A stretch of DNA of 64,000 nucleotides from Nocardioides cremeus (GCF_030518195.1 NZ_JAULSC010000010.1:1-64000); one strand, 5' to 3'; numbered from the stretch's first letter, positions 54,333-63,277 are shown. The notes: generated by a model from the letters alone, not told the origin. Translations and numbers: made by a program.

Positions 54333-55010
54333 TCACAGGTCGAGCTTGTAGCCCAGCCCCCGCACCGTGACCAGGTACTTCGGCTCGCCCGGGTCGGGCT
54401 CGAGCTTGGCGCGCAGCCGCTTGACGTGCACGTCGAGGGTCTTGGTGTCGCCGACGTAGTCGGAGCCCCAGACCCGGTCGATGAGCTGGCCGCGGGTCAG
54501 CACCCGGCCGGGGTTGCGCAGGAACATCTCGAGCAGCTCGAACTCCTTGAGCGGCAGCCGCTGCTCGTTGCCGTCGACGGTCACCACGTGCCGCTCGACG
54601 TCCATCCGCACCGGGCCGGCCTCGAGGGTGGCCGGGGCCGCCTCGGGCTCGGTGCCGCGGCGCAGCACCGCGCGGATGCGCGCCACCAGCTCGCGCGGCG
54701 AGTAGGGCTTGGTGACGTAGTCGTCGGCGCCGAGCTCGAGGCCGACCACCTTGTCGACCTCGTCGTCCTTGGCGCTGACCATGATCACCGGCACGCTCGA
54801 GGTCTGCCGGATGGTGCGGCACACCTCGGTGCCCGGGATGCCCGGCAGCATCAGGTCGAGCAGCACGATGTCGGCGCCGTTGCGGTCGAACTCGACCAGC
54901 GCGGCGTTGCCGTCGGCTGCGATCGCGACCTCGTAGCCCTCCTTGCGCAGCATGTAGGCGAGCGCGTCGCTGTAGCTCTCTTCGTCCTCGACGACCAGTA
55001 CCCGTGTCAC
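54333..55010 (-). CDS. regX3: Response regulator RegX3
   Basis: A 225-residue OmpR/PhoB-type response regulator for phosphate limitation. The receiver has acidic residues Glu8-Asp9, phospho-acceptor Asp52 in VLLDLMLPG and Lys101 in VTKPYS; the C-terminal winged helix has LKEFELLEMFLRNPGRVLTR, TLDVHVKRLRAKLE and the final VRGLGYKLDL. The start GTG 55010 overlaps the senX3 stop by 4 bp, so the pair is co-translated. It should bind repeats like those at 56207-56233 and control phosphate genes. Confidence 0.93.
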   Translation of the reverse strand: MTRVLVVEDEESYSDALAYMLRKEGYEVAIAADGNAALVEFDRNGADIVLLDLMLPGIPGTEVCRTIRQTSSVPVIMVSAKDDEVDKVVGLELGADDYVTKPYSPRELVARIRAVLRRGTEPEAAPATLEAGPVRMDVERHVVTVDGNEQRLPLKEFELLEMFLRNPGRVLTRGQLIDRVWGSDYVGDTKTLDVHVKRLRAKLEPDPGEPKYLVTVRGLGYKLDL

Positions 55011-56155
55011 GGGCTGTCCTCCTGCTCTTTCCTCTCGGACCCGAAGTGCTGGGGCAGGGTCAGGGTGAACGTAGACCCCTGCCCCTCCGCCGACCAGACC
55101 CGGACCTCGCCGCCATGGGTGGCGGCGACGTGCTTGACGATGGACAGGCCGAGCCCGGTGCCGCCGGTGGAGCGGTGGCGGGCGGGGTCGACGCGGTAGA
55201 AGCGCTCGAAGATGCGGTCCAGCTCGTCGGCGGGGATGCCGATGCCCTGGTCGACCACCGAGACCTCGACCGACCCGTCGTCGACGCGCGTGGTGACCAG
55301 CACCGTCGAGTCGGGGTCGGAGTAGGAGACGGCGTTCGAGACCAGGTTGGAGACCGCGGCGGTCACCTGCTTCTCGTTGCCGAAGACCTGCACGTCGCTG
55401 GTGCCGCCGATCGCGACCTGGATCCGCTTGGCGGCCGCGTCGATGGCCGAGGCGTCGACCGCCGAGCGGATCACGTCGTCGAGGTGCACCGCGACCGGCG
55501 CGTCCAGCGGGTCGTCGGCCTGCAGCCGCGACAGCTCGATGATCTGCTGCACCAGCTTGGAGAGCCGGTCGCTCTCGGTGCCCATCCGGCCCGCGAACCG
55601 CTTGACCGCCTCCGGGTCCTCGGCGGCGTCGACCATCGCCTCCGAGAGCAGCCGGATCGCGCCGACCGGGGTCTTCAGCTCGTGGGAGACGTTGGCGACG
55701 AAGTCGCGGCGGACCTCCTCGATCCGCCGCTCACGGGTGCGGTCCTCGACCAGCGCCAGCACCAGGCGCGAGCCCAGCGGCGCGACCCGCGCGGTGACGT
55801 GGCGCGCCGGGGCCCCGGGGCGGGTCATCGAGATCTCGGTCTCGCGGATCTGCCCGTCGCGGCGTACGGCGCTGACCTGCTCGGCGAGCGCCTCGGAGAC
55901 CAGGCGCGAGCCCCGCACCAGCCCGAGCGCGTACGCCGGCGCGCTGGCCTTGAGCACCACGTCGGCCTCGTCGACCACGACCGCCGAGCTGCGCAGCACC
56001 GAGAGCACCGAGCCGATCCCGTAGGGCAGCACCGGCTCGGGCGCCGCGGGCACGGTGTGCTGCTGCCGGTCGCTGACGTGCCAGGCCAGCACGGCCGCGC
56101 CGGCGACGAACGCCCCCACGACGGCGGCGAGGAAGGCCTGCAGCGTCGGGTCCAC
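55007..56155 (-). CDS. senX3: Sensor histidine kinase SenX3
   Basis: A 382-residue sensor kinase of the phosphate-responsive SenX3 type. It has one N-terminal membrane helix (FLAAVVGAFVAGAAVLAW), a PAS-like sensor (SVLSVLRSSAVVVDEADVVLKASAPA), HisKA with FVANVSHELKTPVGAIRLLSEAM, and HATPase motifs NLVSNAVSYSDP, VDQGIGIP and GTGLGLSIVKHV. GTG 56155 is chosen: TACGAT ends 7 nt before it, a leaderless pattern, and the alternative ATG 56221 lies within the PHO-box-like repeats. It acts with PhoU, encoded divergently, and RegX3. Confidence 0.92.
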   Translation of the reverse strand: MDPTLQAFLAAVVGAFVAGAAVLAWHVSDRQQHTVPAAPEPVLPYGIGSVLSVLRSSAVVVDEADVVLKASAPAYALGLVRGSRLVSEALAEQVSAVRRDGQIRETEISMTRPGAPARHVTARVAPLGSRLVLALVEDRTRERRIEEVRRDFVANVSHELKTPVGAIRLLSEAMVDAAEDPEAVKRFAGRMGTESDRLSKLVQQIIELSRLQADDPLDAPVAVHLDDVIRSAVDASAIDAAAKRIQVAIGGTSDVQVFGNEKQVTAAVSNLVSNAVSYSDPDSTVLVTTRVDDGSVEVSVVDQGIGIPADELDRIFERFYRVDPARHRSTGGTGLGLSIVKHVAATHGGEVRVWSAEGQGSTFTLTLPQHFGSERKEQEDSP

Positions 56156-56206
56156 GTGCAGGATCGTACGCAGCCGGTCACCGGGGGCCCCTTCGGCGAG
56201 CCCTGC

Positions 56207-56233
56207 GTTCGCAACGTTCATCCCGCGTTCACC
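56207..56233. promoter_or_regulatory. PHO-box-like direct repeats between senX3 and phoU
   Basis: GTTCGCAAC (56207), GTTCATCCCGC (56216) and GTTCACC (56227) are direct repeats of the GTTCACC-type unit, the last two at the 11-bp spacing used by actinobacterial phosphate regulators. They lie between the divergent senX3 and phoU starts, so RegX3 probably controls both. Confidence 0.65.
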
Positions 56234-56287
56234 GCGCCGCGACGGCCGGACACCCGCTCGCCCCTTCCATTGCCTAGGCTCTGCCCC

Positions 56288-56947
56288 ATGCGTGACGTCT
56301 TCCATGAGCAGCTCGACGCCGTCTTCGACGACCTGACCGCCATCTGCGGCCAGGTCGAGGTCGCGGTCCGTCGATCCACCGAGGCACTGATGAGCGGCGA
56401 TGCCGCGGTCGCGGAGCAGGTGATCACCGACGACGTCGAGATCGACCGGGCCCGCGAGAAGGTCGAGGAGTCCGCCTTCGAGCTGCTGAGCCTGCAGCAG
56501 CCGGTGGCCGGCGACCTGCGCGTCATCATCGCGGCGCTGCGGATGGTCACCGAGCTCGAGCGGATGGGCGACCTGTCGGTGCACGTCGCCAAGATCGCGC
56601 GGCTGCGGGTGCCCAACGTGGCGGTGCCCGAGGGCATCATCGACACGATGACCAAGATGGCCGAGACCGCCGAGGACATGGTGCGCCGGGTCGGGCGGAT
56701 CATCCGCCACCGCGACGTCTCCGCGGCCATCGAGCTGGGCCGCGACGACGAGGTGATGGACCAGCTGCGCCGCCACAGCTTCACCCAGCTGCTGGGCGAC
56801 GACTGGGCGCACGGCGTCGAGGCCGCGGTCGACGTGGCCCTGCTGGGCCGCTACTACGAGCGCATCGCCGACCACGCGGTCTCGATCGCCAACCGCGTCG
56901 TCTTCGTCGTCACCGGCGAGAAGGTGTACCGCGGCGGCGAGCTCTGA
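56288..56947 (+). CDS. phoU: Phosphate-signalling protein PhoU
   Basis: A 219-residue PhoU made of two three-helix bundles. The metal-binding signature E/DxxxD appears in ELERMGDLSVHVAKIA and RYYERIADHAVSIANRV. It conveys the state of the phosphate transporter to SenX3 and keeps the kinase off when phosphate is plentiful. TAGGCT (56275-56280) lies 7 nt before ATG 56288, so it is probably leaderless. A hairpin terminator follows at 56974-57001. No pst transporter genes are present in the window. Confidence 0.93.
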   Translation: MRDVFHEQLDAVFDDLTAICGQVEVAVRRSTEALMSGDAAVAEQVITDDVEIDRAREKVEESAFELLSLQQPVAGDLRVIIAALRMVTELERMGDLSVHVAKIARLRVPNVAVPEGIIDTMTKMAETAEDMVRRVGRIIRHRDVSAAIELGRDDEVMDQLRRHSFTQLLGDDWAHGVEAAVDVALLGRYYERIADHAVSIANRVVFVVTGEKVYRGGEL

Positions 56948-56973
56948 GCAGCCCGCCCACCAGGCCGTCGTAC

Positions 56974-57001
56974 GCCGGCTCCTCCTGCGGGAGGGGCCGG
57001 C
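56974..57001 (+). terminator. Terminator hairpin after phoU
   Basis: GCCGGCTCCTCC (56974-56985) and GGAGGGGCCGGC (56990-57001) pair with one G-U wobble and a TGCG loop, 27 nt after the phoU stop. Confidence 0.7.
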
Positions 57002-57004
57002 GTC

Positions 57005-57070
57005 CGGTCATTTCAGGCCGGCTCAGCGCGAAGTTCGGGCCGGGTCGGCGTGAGATACGGGCCGGGTCAG
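57005..57070. repeat. Three tandem 22-nt units, one holding the gpmA stop codon
   Basis: On the minus strand the units are 57049-57070, 57027-57048 and 57005-57026, starting CTGACCCGGCCCGTATCTCA, CCGACCCGGCCCGAACTTCG and CTGAGCCGGCCTGAAATGAC. TGA 57069-57067 ends gpmA. The family is that of 47499-47564. Confidence 0.85.
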
Positions 57071-57816
57071 CGACCCTGGGAGGCCACGGCCGCGGCGGCC
57101 GCCTCGGCGGCGTCGGGGTCGAGGTAGCGCCCGCCGGGGACGGTGGGGGACAGGTCGTCGTCGAGCTCGTAGACCAGCGGCATGCCGGTGGGGATGTTGA
57201 GCCCGGCGATCTCGTCGTCGCCGATGCCGTCGAGGTGCTTGACCAGCGCGCGCAGGCTGTTGCCGTGCGCGGCGACCAGGGTCACCTTGCCGGCGCGCAG
57301 GTCGGGCACGACCGCCGACTCCCAGTAGGGCAGGAAGCGCTCGATGACGTCCTTGAGGCACTCGGTGCGCGGCATGTCGTCGCCCAGGTCGGCGTAGCGC
57401 GGGTCGCCGGCCTGCGAGAACTCGTCGGCGTCGTCGATCGGCGGGGGCGGCACGTCGAAGGAGCGGCGCCAGGCCATGAACTGCTCCTCGCCGTACTGCT
57501 CGAGGGTCTGCTTCTTGTCCTTGCCCTGCAGCGCCCCGTAGTGGCGCTCGTTGAGCCGCCACGAGCGGTGCACGGGGATCCAGTGCCGGTCGCAGGCGTC
57601 GAGCGCCAGGCCGGTGGTCGAGATCGCGCGGCGCAGCAGGGAGGTGTGCACGACGTCGGGCAGCAGCCCGGCCTCGCGCATCAGCTCGCCGCCGCGGCGA
57701 GCCTCGGCCTCGCCCTTCTCGGTCAGCGGCACGTCGACCCAGCCGGTGAAGAGGTTCTTGGCGTTCCAGGTGCTCTCGCCGTGGCGGAGCAGGACCAGGG
57801 TGCCCAGCGCGCTCAC
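57067..57816 (-). CDS. gpmA: 2,3-bisphosphoglycerate-dependent phosphoglycerate mutase
   Basis: A 249-residue glycolytic enzyme interconverting 3- and 2-phosphoglycerate. The catalytic [18 protein letters not shown] (phospho-His in RHGE) is at residues 9-26, with [16 protein letters not shown], the acid Glu in the same loop, and [11 protein letters not shown] (second His). Length is normal for the dependent class. GTG 57816 overlaps the stop of the upstream lipoprotein gene by 4 bp. The regX3-senX3-phoU-gpm neighbourhood is like Mycobacterium. Confidence 0.95.
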   Translation of the reverse strand: MSALGTLVLLRHGESTWNAKNLFTGWVDVPLTEKGEAEARRGGELMREAGLLPDVVHTSLLRRAISTTGLALDACDRHWIPVHRSWRLNERHYGALQGKDKKQTLEQYGEEQFMAWRRSFDVPPPPIDDADEFSQAGDPRYADLGDDMPRTECLKDVIERFLPYWESAVVPDLRAGKVTLVAAHGNSLRALVKHLDGIGDDEIAGLNIPTGMPLVYELDDDLSPTVPGGRYLDPDAAEAAAAAVASQGR

Positions 57817-58433
57817 TGGGTGTTCTCCGGCTCCGACTCGGCGCCGCCCTCGGGCTCGAGCTCGTCGCCCTCGAGGCCCTCCTCGCCCGGGCCGTAGTCG
57901 CGCACCGGCTCGAGGGGCTCGCAGTCGTAGGTCTCGCCGCCGTCGCCGTCCTCGGTGGCGTGGTCGAAGCCCTCGAACTCGTCGCAGTTGGTCACGACCG
58001 GCACCTTGATGGCCACGGTGGTGCCGTTGTCGAAGCCCAGGCGCAGCGCGAGGTAGTCGCCGGCGGCGAAGTCGCCGGTCACGGCGACGCCGTTGCCTTC
58101 CTGGGAGAGGTTCTCGAAGCCCAGCGGGGGGATCTCGCGGGCGTCGACGTCAGCGCTGAGCTGGCCGTCGTCGCTGTCGAGGGTCTCCCAGGTGACCGCC
58201 TCGCTAGCGGAGTTGTTGGCGAGCCCGGCGATGAAGGTGCCGGCGCCGTCGGCGCTGGCCACGATGGCCGCGCCGAGCACGTCGACCCTCGCGTCGCGCT
58301 CGTTGGCCCCGGCGGCCGGCGTGTAGGGCCGGTCGGTCGCGTAGTCGAAACCGCACGAGGTGAGCGGGAGGGCGAGCGCGAGAGCGCTGGTGGCGAGCGC
58401 GAGCTTGCGGCGGATCAGCATCGTGGGTCTCAT
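57813..58433 (-). CDS. Lipoprotein of unknown function
   Basis: A 206-residue exported lipoprotein: signal peptide with lipobox PLTSC (Cys27), a beta-rich domain of the kind found in small actinobacterial lipoproteins ([50 protein letters not shown]), and an acidic tail from about residue 165 ([17 protein letters not shown]). The function is unknown; similar proteins have been noted next to copper or phosphate genes, but this is not certain. It precedes gpmA in the same operon (GTGA overlap). ATG 58421 is an alternative start. Confidence 0.7.
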   Translation of the reverse strand: MRPTMLIRRKLALATSALALALPLTSCGFDYATDRPYTPAAGANERDARVDVLGAAIVASADGAGTFIAGLANNSASEAVTWETLDSDDGQLSADVDAREIPPLGFENLSQEGNGVAVTGDFAAGDYLALRLGFDNGTTVAIKVPVVTNCDEFEGFDHATEDGDGGETYDCEPLEPVRDYGPGEEGLEGDELEPEGGAESEPENTQ

Positions 58434-58474
58434 GCCTTCGGTTCGTCGTGGGGCCGGCCGGGCCCAGCCTAGCG

Positions 58475-59368
58475 TCAGCCGGCGCTGAGTCCGCTGGTGG
58501 TGCCCACGAACGCCATCGCCACCGCGACCAGGCCCAGGTAGACCGCGGCGACCGCGAGCAGCCGGGCCGCGCCCAGCCGCAGGCCCAGGCGCAGCGGCAG
58601 GTAGGTCCACCCGTCCTCGTGGTCGGCCACCAGGCCCCACAGCGCGGTGAGCAGGTGCACACCGACGCCCAGCAGCGCCGCCAGCAGCACCATCGCCGGC
58701 TCCGGCGCCTCGCCGGTGCCGACGCCGCCCCAGCCGCCGTACGACAGGAAAGCGGGGTAGGTCGCGTACGCCGCCGCCCACGGCACGAACGAGAGCACCC
58801 CGGTGCGCAGCGTCAGGTTGCCGAGCAGCCCGATCAGCACCGAGCCCAGGTAGAGCAGGCCCGCGGTGGTGCCGTGGGAGACCGCGAGCGGTACGAGCAG
58901 CAGCACCGCGCAGGCCAGCGCGAACCAGACCGTGCCGGGGTCGAGGCGACCGTCGGCGATCGGCTTGCCGCTGGTGGCGTGCGCGGCGTCGCGGCGCCGG
59001 TCGACCAGGTCGTTGTGCCAGCCGAGCATCGCCTGGCCCACCAGTACGGTCAGCAGCACCAGCCCGAGCTCGCGGGTGGGCCGGTCGGCCAGCGCCGCTA
59101 CCACGGTCATCAGCACCGCAGTCAGCACCGCCTGGCGCGGGTGGGCGGCCTGCACCAGCAGCACCGGCGTGGTGTCGAGGACCCGCGCCGGGCCCGTACG
59201 CCGCTCGCGCGGCGCGACCGGCGGCGGCTCGACCACGTCGGTGCCGACCGGGGTGGACGCAGGGGTGGACGCCGGGGTCGTCGCGGATGCCGGGGCGGGT
59301 GTCCGGAGGGGTGGTCCCGCGGGCTGCGGGGCAGCCTTGCGGCGGCGGGGCAGGTGAGGTCGGACCAT
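58475..59368 (-). CDS. UbiA-family prenyltransferase
   Basis: A 297-residue membrane protein with seven to nine helices. The first Asp-rich motif is HNDLVDRRRDAAHA (N-D-x-x-D-x-x-x-D) and the second is the shorter DHEDGW region, which together bind prenyl diphosphate and Mg2+. The first 70 residues are an Ala/Pro/Thr-rich cytoplasmic extension. The acceptor is unknown; it is more divergent than MenA or COX10-type members. ATG 59368 is chosen over longer frames because upstream sequence looks non-coding. Confidence 0.82.
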   Translation of the reverse strand: MVRPHLPRRRKAAPQPAGPPLRTPAPASATTPASTPASTPVGTDVVEPPPVAPRERRTGPARVLDTTPVLLVQAAHPRQAVLTAVLMTVVAALADRPTRELGLVLLTVLVGQAMLGWHNDLVDRRRDAAHATSGKPIADGRLDPGTVWFALACAVLLLVPLAVSHGTTAGLLYLGSVLIGLLGNLTLRTGVLSFVPWAAAYATYPAFLSYGGWGGVGTGEAPEPAMVLLAALLGVGVHLLTALWGLVADHEDGWTYLPLRLGLRLGAARLLAVAAVYLGLVAVAMAFVGTTSGLSAG

Positions 59369-59570
59369 GCTCGGCAGTATCCCTGCCGCGGGGTCGCTCC
59401 GCGGGAGGTCCGCGCAGGTAGGAGGCACTTTTCGGTCGGCGCGCGGGTGGCCGGCAGTGGGGTGCGTCACGCCCCGCGCAGCGGCCGCCACCACAGCCCC
59501 CGAGGATCTGTCAAGACCGCATTGCCCCTCTGACCTGCACAAACGATGAGGAGTGCTGGGAGATCCGTGT

Positions 59571-59576
59571 TAAGAT
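59571..59576 (+). promoter_or_regulatory. -10 box of carD
   Basis: TAAGAT preceded by TGT (an extended -10 form) lies 27 nt before the carD ATG. The -35 region has no clear consensus. The leader contains GGAAGGGGA near the start codon. Confidence 0.5.
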
Positions 59577-59603
59577 GGCGGCCTAGGAAGGGGAACCTGA
59601 CAT

Positions 59604-60089
59604 ATGACTTTCACCGTCGGCGAAACGGTTGTGTATCCCAATCACGGGGCCGCTGTCATCGAGGACATCGAGATGCGGACCATCAAGGGTGAGGACCGTC
59701 AGTACCTGGTGCTGCGGATCGTGGCCCAGCAGGACCTGGTCGTGCGCGTCCCGGCCTGCAACCTCGACCTGGTCGGCGTGCGTGACGTCGTCGACAAGGA
59801 GGGCCTCGACCGCGTCTTCGACGTGCTGCGGGCCGCTCATGTGGAGGAGCCGACCAACTGGTCGCGTCGCTACAAGGCGAACCTCGAGAAGCTGCACAGC
59901 GGCGACGTCATGAAGGTGGCCGAGGTCGTGCGCGACCTGTGGCGCCGCGAGCGCGACCGTGGCCTGTCGGCCGGCGAGAAGCGGATGCTGGCCAAGGCGC
60001 GCCAGATCCTGGTCTCCGAGCTGGCCCTGGCCGAGAAGACCAATGAGGACAAGGCCGAGGTCATCCTCGACGAGGTGCTCGCCTCCTAG
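59604..60089 (+). CDS. carD: RNA polymerase-binding transcription factor CarD
   Basis: A 161-residue CarD that binds the RNA polymerase beta subunit and stabilises open complexes at rRNA and housekeeping promoters. The N-terminal Tudor-like RNAP-interaction domain begins [20 protein letters not shown]. The C-terminal DNA-binding helices include the conserved Trp in [13 protein letters not shown] and [22 protein letters not shown]. Length is close to that of mycobacterial CarD (162). A perfect hairpin terminator follows at 60121-60152. Confidence 0.96.
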   Translation: MTFTVGETVVYPNHGAAVIEDIEMRTIKGEDRQYLVLRIVAQQDLVVRVPACNLDLVGVRDVVDKEGLDRVFDVLRAAHVEEPTNWSRRYKANLEKLHSGDVMKVAEVVRDLWRRERDRGLSAGEKRMLAKARQILVSELALAEKTNEDKAEVILDEVLAS

Positions 60090-60120
60090 AGGCTGCACGC
60101 TCCTCACGCAGCAGTGTCTC

Positions 60121-60152
60121 GACGGCCCCCGGGTGACCACCCGGGGGCCGTC
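60121..60152 (+). terminator. Terminator hairpin after carD
   Basis: GACGGCCCCCGGGT (60121-60134) and ACCCGGGGGCCGTC (60139-60152) form a perfect 14-bp stem with GACC loop, 31 nt after the carD stop. Confidence 0.8.
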
Positions 60153-60176
60153 GTGCGTCCTAGGCTGGAGGCACCA

Positions 60177-60871
60177 TGACCTCCCCCGACAGCCACGACA
60201 GCAGCCCCGGCAACCCCGACACCAGCCCCGGCGCCTCCGAGGACACCCCCGACTGGTCCGACTGGTCGGGCCTCGAGGACGACGACGAGCAGCCCGCGGC
60301 GCTGGGCACCGTCGTCGAGACCGGGCGCGGGTCGCTGCCCTTCGCGCTCCTGCACGGCGAGGCGCTGGTGGCGGTCGCGGCCTGGGGCCTGGGCGAGTCG
60401 GGCGTCACCCCCGTCGACATCGGCACCGAGTGGGAGGGCCTCGCGGAGTCCGGCGAGCCGGTGGTGCTGCACGACTGCCTGTGCCCGATGACCCCGGCGG
60501 CCTTCATCGCCGAGTGCGTGCGCGAGGCCGTGGCCCGCGAGGCCGTCGTCGTGGGCGTGCGGCCGGTCACCGACACCGTCAAGACCACCGACGGTTCCGA
60601 CGTCGAGGTGGGTGACGAGCAGGGCCCCGCCGGGCTGCCGGTCGTGGGGATGGGTCCCGACCGCGAGGACCTGGTGGTGGTGACCTCGCCCGTGGTGCTG
60701 CCCGCCGGGGTGGTCGCCGCGCTCGACGAGCTGCCCTCCGACGACTTCGGGGTGCTGGTCTCGTGGCTGGCCGAGCGGTTCCCGGTGCTGACCCGTCAGG
60801 CCCCGCCCGAGGGGCGCCGGGTCGCCGGGGTCGACGACGTCGCCGTCCTCGAGGCCCTCACCGCCCGCTGA
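60177..60871 (+). CDS. IspD-like degenerate protein
   Basis: A 231-residue protein. The first 40 residues are an acidic, disordered lead (SPGNPDTSPGASEDTPDWSD). The rest resembles the middle and end of IspD-type cytidylyltransferases: VVLHDCLCPMTPAAFIAECV in the place of the IspD VHDAARP motif, then VVVGVRPVTDTVKTTDG, as in IspD PVTDTVK. The N-terminal CTP-binding loop (A-A-G-x-G-x-R) is missing, so it probably lacks activity. It may be a regulatory partner of IspD, whose gene converges with 14 bp of overlap. TAGGCT and GGAGG lie upstream of ATG 60177. Confidence 0.6.
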
Positions 60872-61637
60872 GGCCCAGCAGCTCCTCGGCCAGGGCGAGG
60901 TCCTCGGGCCAGGTGACCTTGAGGTTCGCCGGCCCGGAGGCGACCGCGACGACCGGCAGGTCGGCGTACCGCGCGAAGCACGCGGCCGTGTCGGTGCCCT
61001 CGAACCCGTCGTCGTCGGCGCGCCGGTACGCCGCCAGCAGCGGTCCGGCGCGGAAGGCCTGCGGCGTCTGCACTCCCACGAGGTCGCTCGGCACCCGCTG
61101 CAGTGCGCGGGTCAGCACTCCCGCGACCGGGGCGCCGGGCAGCGCCCCGCCGCGGGCCCGCGCGGCCTCGACGACCGCGGTGAAGAGCGCGGCCGGCGCG
61201 AGCGGCCGGGCGCCGTCGTGGACGACGAGCACGTCGGTGCGGCCGGCCTCGACGTCGTCGGCCAGGGTGCGCAGCGCCCGCGCCTCGGAGGCGTGCCGGG
61301 TCGGCCCGCCCGCCACCAGCCCGACCTCCGGGGCGCCCGGGCCCTCGCCGCCGCCAGGGCTGTCGTCAGGCAGGTGCGGCGCGAGCGCCTCGGCGACCTC
61401 GTCGAGCTCGTCGGGATGGGCCACCACCAGCACCCGGGTGACCCCAGGGGTGGCCAGCGCGGCCAGCACCGACCAGGCCAGCACCGGTCGTCCGGCCAGC
61501 GGCAGCAGCACCTTGTTGACCCCGGCGCCCACTCGCGAGCCGGAGCCGGCGCCGAGCACCACGACGCTGACCGAGGCCTGCGACTGGTCGGGCGACTCGA
61601 TGGGCGGGGGAGCGGGGGCGGTGGGCTGGTCGGGCAC
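60858..61637 (-). CDS. ispD: 2-C-methyl-D-erythritol 4-phosphate cytidylyltransferase
   Basis: A 259-residue MEP-pathway enzyme that makes CDP-methylerythritol from MEP and CTP. The CTP-binding loop is VVLGAGSGSRVGAGVNKVLLPLAGRPVLAW, followed by VAGGPTRHASEARAL, VVHDGARPLAPAAL, VGVQTPQAFRAGPL and the end VTWPEDLALAEELL. The segment equivalent to PVTDTVK reads PVAGVLTRALQ, an unusual variant. TACGGT lies 6 nt before GTG 61637, so leaderless. A hydrolase gene separates it from ispF. Confidence 0.9.
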   Translation of the reverse strand: MPDQPTAPAPPPIESPDQSQASVSVVVLGAGSGSRVGAGVNKVLLPLAGRPVLAWSVLAALATPGVTRVLVVAHPDELDEVAEALAPHLPDDSPGGGEGPGAPEVGLVAGGPTRHASEARALRTLADDVEAGRTDVLVVHDGARPLAPAALFTAVVEAARARGGALPGAPVAGVLTRALQRVPSDLVGVQTPQAFRAGPLLAAYRRADDDGFEGTDTAACFARYADLPVVAVASGPANLKVTWPEDLALAEELLGLSGR

Positions 61638-61694
61638 GCGGTGACCGTACCCAGCCGCCGGCCGGGACGTCATACGGGCGGGACGTCCGTCGGT

Positions 61695-61714
61695 GCGGAG
61701 GTGATGACCTCCGC
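61695..61714 (-). terminator. Small terminator hairpin after the hydrolase gene
   Basis: GCGGAGGT-gatg-ACCTCCGC is a perfect 8-bp stem 22 nt beyond the hydrolase stop on the minus strand and before ispD. Confidence 0.5.
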
Positions 61715-61735
61715 GGGGCAGGGAAGGGCAGGGGG

Positions 61736-62650
61736 TCAGCCCGCGGCGGCGTGCGCCTGCGGGTGCGCGTCGGCCAGCGCCTGCTCCACGGCGGCCACGA
61801 GGTGCTCGGAGACCAGCTCGTCACGCTCCAGCGGCAGGTAGTGCCCGGCGCCGGGCGCCACCACCAGCCGTGCCCCGCGGATCGCGGCGGCGGTGCGCTG
61901 CGCGTGCGCCGGCGGGGTCAGCACGTCGGCCGAGCCGACCATCACCACGGTCGGCACGTCGTCGTACGCCGCCAGCGCGGCCGTGCGCTCGTGGCGCATG
62001 CAGTCGCGGTAGAAGCCGGCCATCGTGGCGGGCGCGCAGCTGATCAGCTGGTCGAGCACCAGGCCGGCGTCGCGCAGCCGCAGCGGGCTGCCGAAGAGGA
62101 ACCGGTTGACCACCCACCGCTCGACCGAGGGGCTGCCCCGGCGCCGGCGGCGCGAGAGCAGCTGGGCCCGGGCTGCGAGCAGCCGCGGGATCTGGGCGCG
62201 CACCACGCGGCCGGTGTCGGGCAGGCCCAGGGTGACGGTGTCGAGGCGGCCCGACGAGGTGGAGACCAGCAGCAGCCCGGCGACCCGCTCGACCAGGTCG
62301 GGGCGCTCCTCGGGCAGCGCCATCAGGCACATCCCGCCGATCGAGTGCCCGGCCAGCACCAGCGGGCCCGCGGCGGCGTGCGCGTCGACGACCCGACCCA
62401 GGTCGCGGGCCAGGTCGGCGATCGTGCACGCACTCTCGGGCACCCGCGCCGAGCGGCCGTGGCCGCGGTGGTCCCAGGTGACCAGGCGGACCTCGTGGCC
62501 GAACCGGTCGAGCAGCGCCTGGACCTGGTAGTGCCAGTCGGTCTCGTCGGCGGTCCAGCAGTGCGCCAGCAGCACCGTCACCGGCGCGTCGGGGCGCCCG
62601 TGCGTGCTGACGTGCAGGTCGTCGACGTGCAGGTCGGCGGTGGCGGGCAT
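61736..62650 (-). CDS. Alpha/beta hydrolase
   Basis: A 304-residue alpha/beta hydrolase. The oxyanion strand is VTVLLAHCWTADETDWHYQ, the nucleophile elbow LVLAGHSIGGMCLM, the acid lies in VMVGSADVLTPP and the His in VVAPGAGHYLPLER. A basic Arg run (LLSRRRRRGSP) sits in the cap. The substrate is unknown. It is placed between ispD and ispF on the same strand, but nothing suggests an isoprenoid role. ATG 62650 seems right; a palindromic stretch TGTGCGACA lies upstream. Confidence 0.85.
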   Translation of the reverse strand: MPATADLHVDDLHVSTHGRPDAPVTVLLAHCWTADETDWHYQVQALLDRFGHEVRLVTWDHRGHGRSARVPESACTIADLARDLGRVVDAHAAAGPLVLAGHSIGGMCLMALPEERPDLVERVAGLLLVSTSSGRLDTVTLGLPDTGRVVRAQIPRLLAARAQLLSRRRRRGSPSVERWVVNRFLFGSPLRLRDAGLVLDQLISCAPATMAGFYRDCMRHERTAALAAYDDVPTVVMVGSADVLTPPAHAQRTAAAIRGARLVVAPGAGHYLPLERDELVSEHLVAAVEQALADAHPQAHAAAG

Positions 62651-62725
62651 GCGGGGGCTCCGGAGGTCGAGGATGGTGTGTGCGACAAGATGTCACACGT
62701 ACCCTCGGTACGGGAACCCCCTGGC

Positions 62726-63277
62726 TCAGCCGGTGGCCACCACCAGGGCCGTCGCGATGGCCGCGACCCCCTCGCCGCGGCCGGTCAGGCCCAGCCCGTC
62801 GGTCGTCGTCGCCGACACCGAGACGGGTGCGCCCGTCGCCGCCGACAGCGCGGCCCGGGCCTCGTCGCGGCGCGGGCCCAGCCGCGGCCGGTTGCCGATC
62901 ACCTGCACCGCGACGTTGACCACCTCGAAGCCGGCCGCGCGCACCCGGCGGGCGGTCTCGGCGAGCAGGGTGGCCCCCGACGCGCCGGCCCACTGCGGCT
63001 CGGCGGTGCCGAAGTGCGAGCCCAGGTCGCCCAGGTCGGCGGCGGAGAACAGGGCGTCGCAGGCGGCGTGCGCGGCCACGTCGGCGTCGGAGTGCCCCTC
63101 GAGGCCGAGCTCCTCGTCGGGCCAGGCCAGCCCGGCCAGGTGCATCGGCGCGCCGGGCACCAGGCGATGCACGTCGGTGCCGATCCCGACCCGCAGCCCG
63201 CCCAGGCCGGGTGCGGGGCCCGAGGCGGGACTGGTCGGGGGAGCGGGGTCGGGGGTCTGCTCAGCGTCGCCGATCAC
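62726..63277 (-). CDS. ispF: 2-C-methyl-D-erythritol 2,4-cyclodiphosphate synthase
   Basis: A 183-residue MEP-pathway enzyme that cyclises CDP-ME-2-phosphate. Zinc and active-site motifs are [12 protein letters not shown] (Asp, His) and [16 protein letters not shown] followed by GDLGSHF; the end has [21 protein letters not shown]. An extra 28-residue Pro/Ala-rich stretch precedes the conserved start. GTG 63277 is the predicted start; a start nearer the conserved GLRVGIGTD cannot be excluded. It serves the same pathway as ispD nearby. Confidence 0.92.
   Translation of the reverse strand: MIGDAEQTPDPAPPTSPASGPAPGLGGLRVGIGTDVHRLVPGAPMHLAGLAWPDEELGLEGHSDADVAAHAACDALFSAADLGDLGSHFGTAEPQWAGASGATLLAETARRVRAAGFEVVNVAVQVIGNRPRLGPRRDEARAALSAATGAPVSVSATTTDGLGLTGRGEGVAAIATALVVATG

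Noticed and set aside
55007-56221. ATG 56221 as the senX3 start
   Set aside because: It lies within the PHO-box-like repeats and lacks a binding site; GTG 56155 has a leaderless -10 box and leaves a normal-length protein. This remains a judgement, not a proof.
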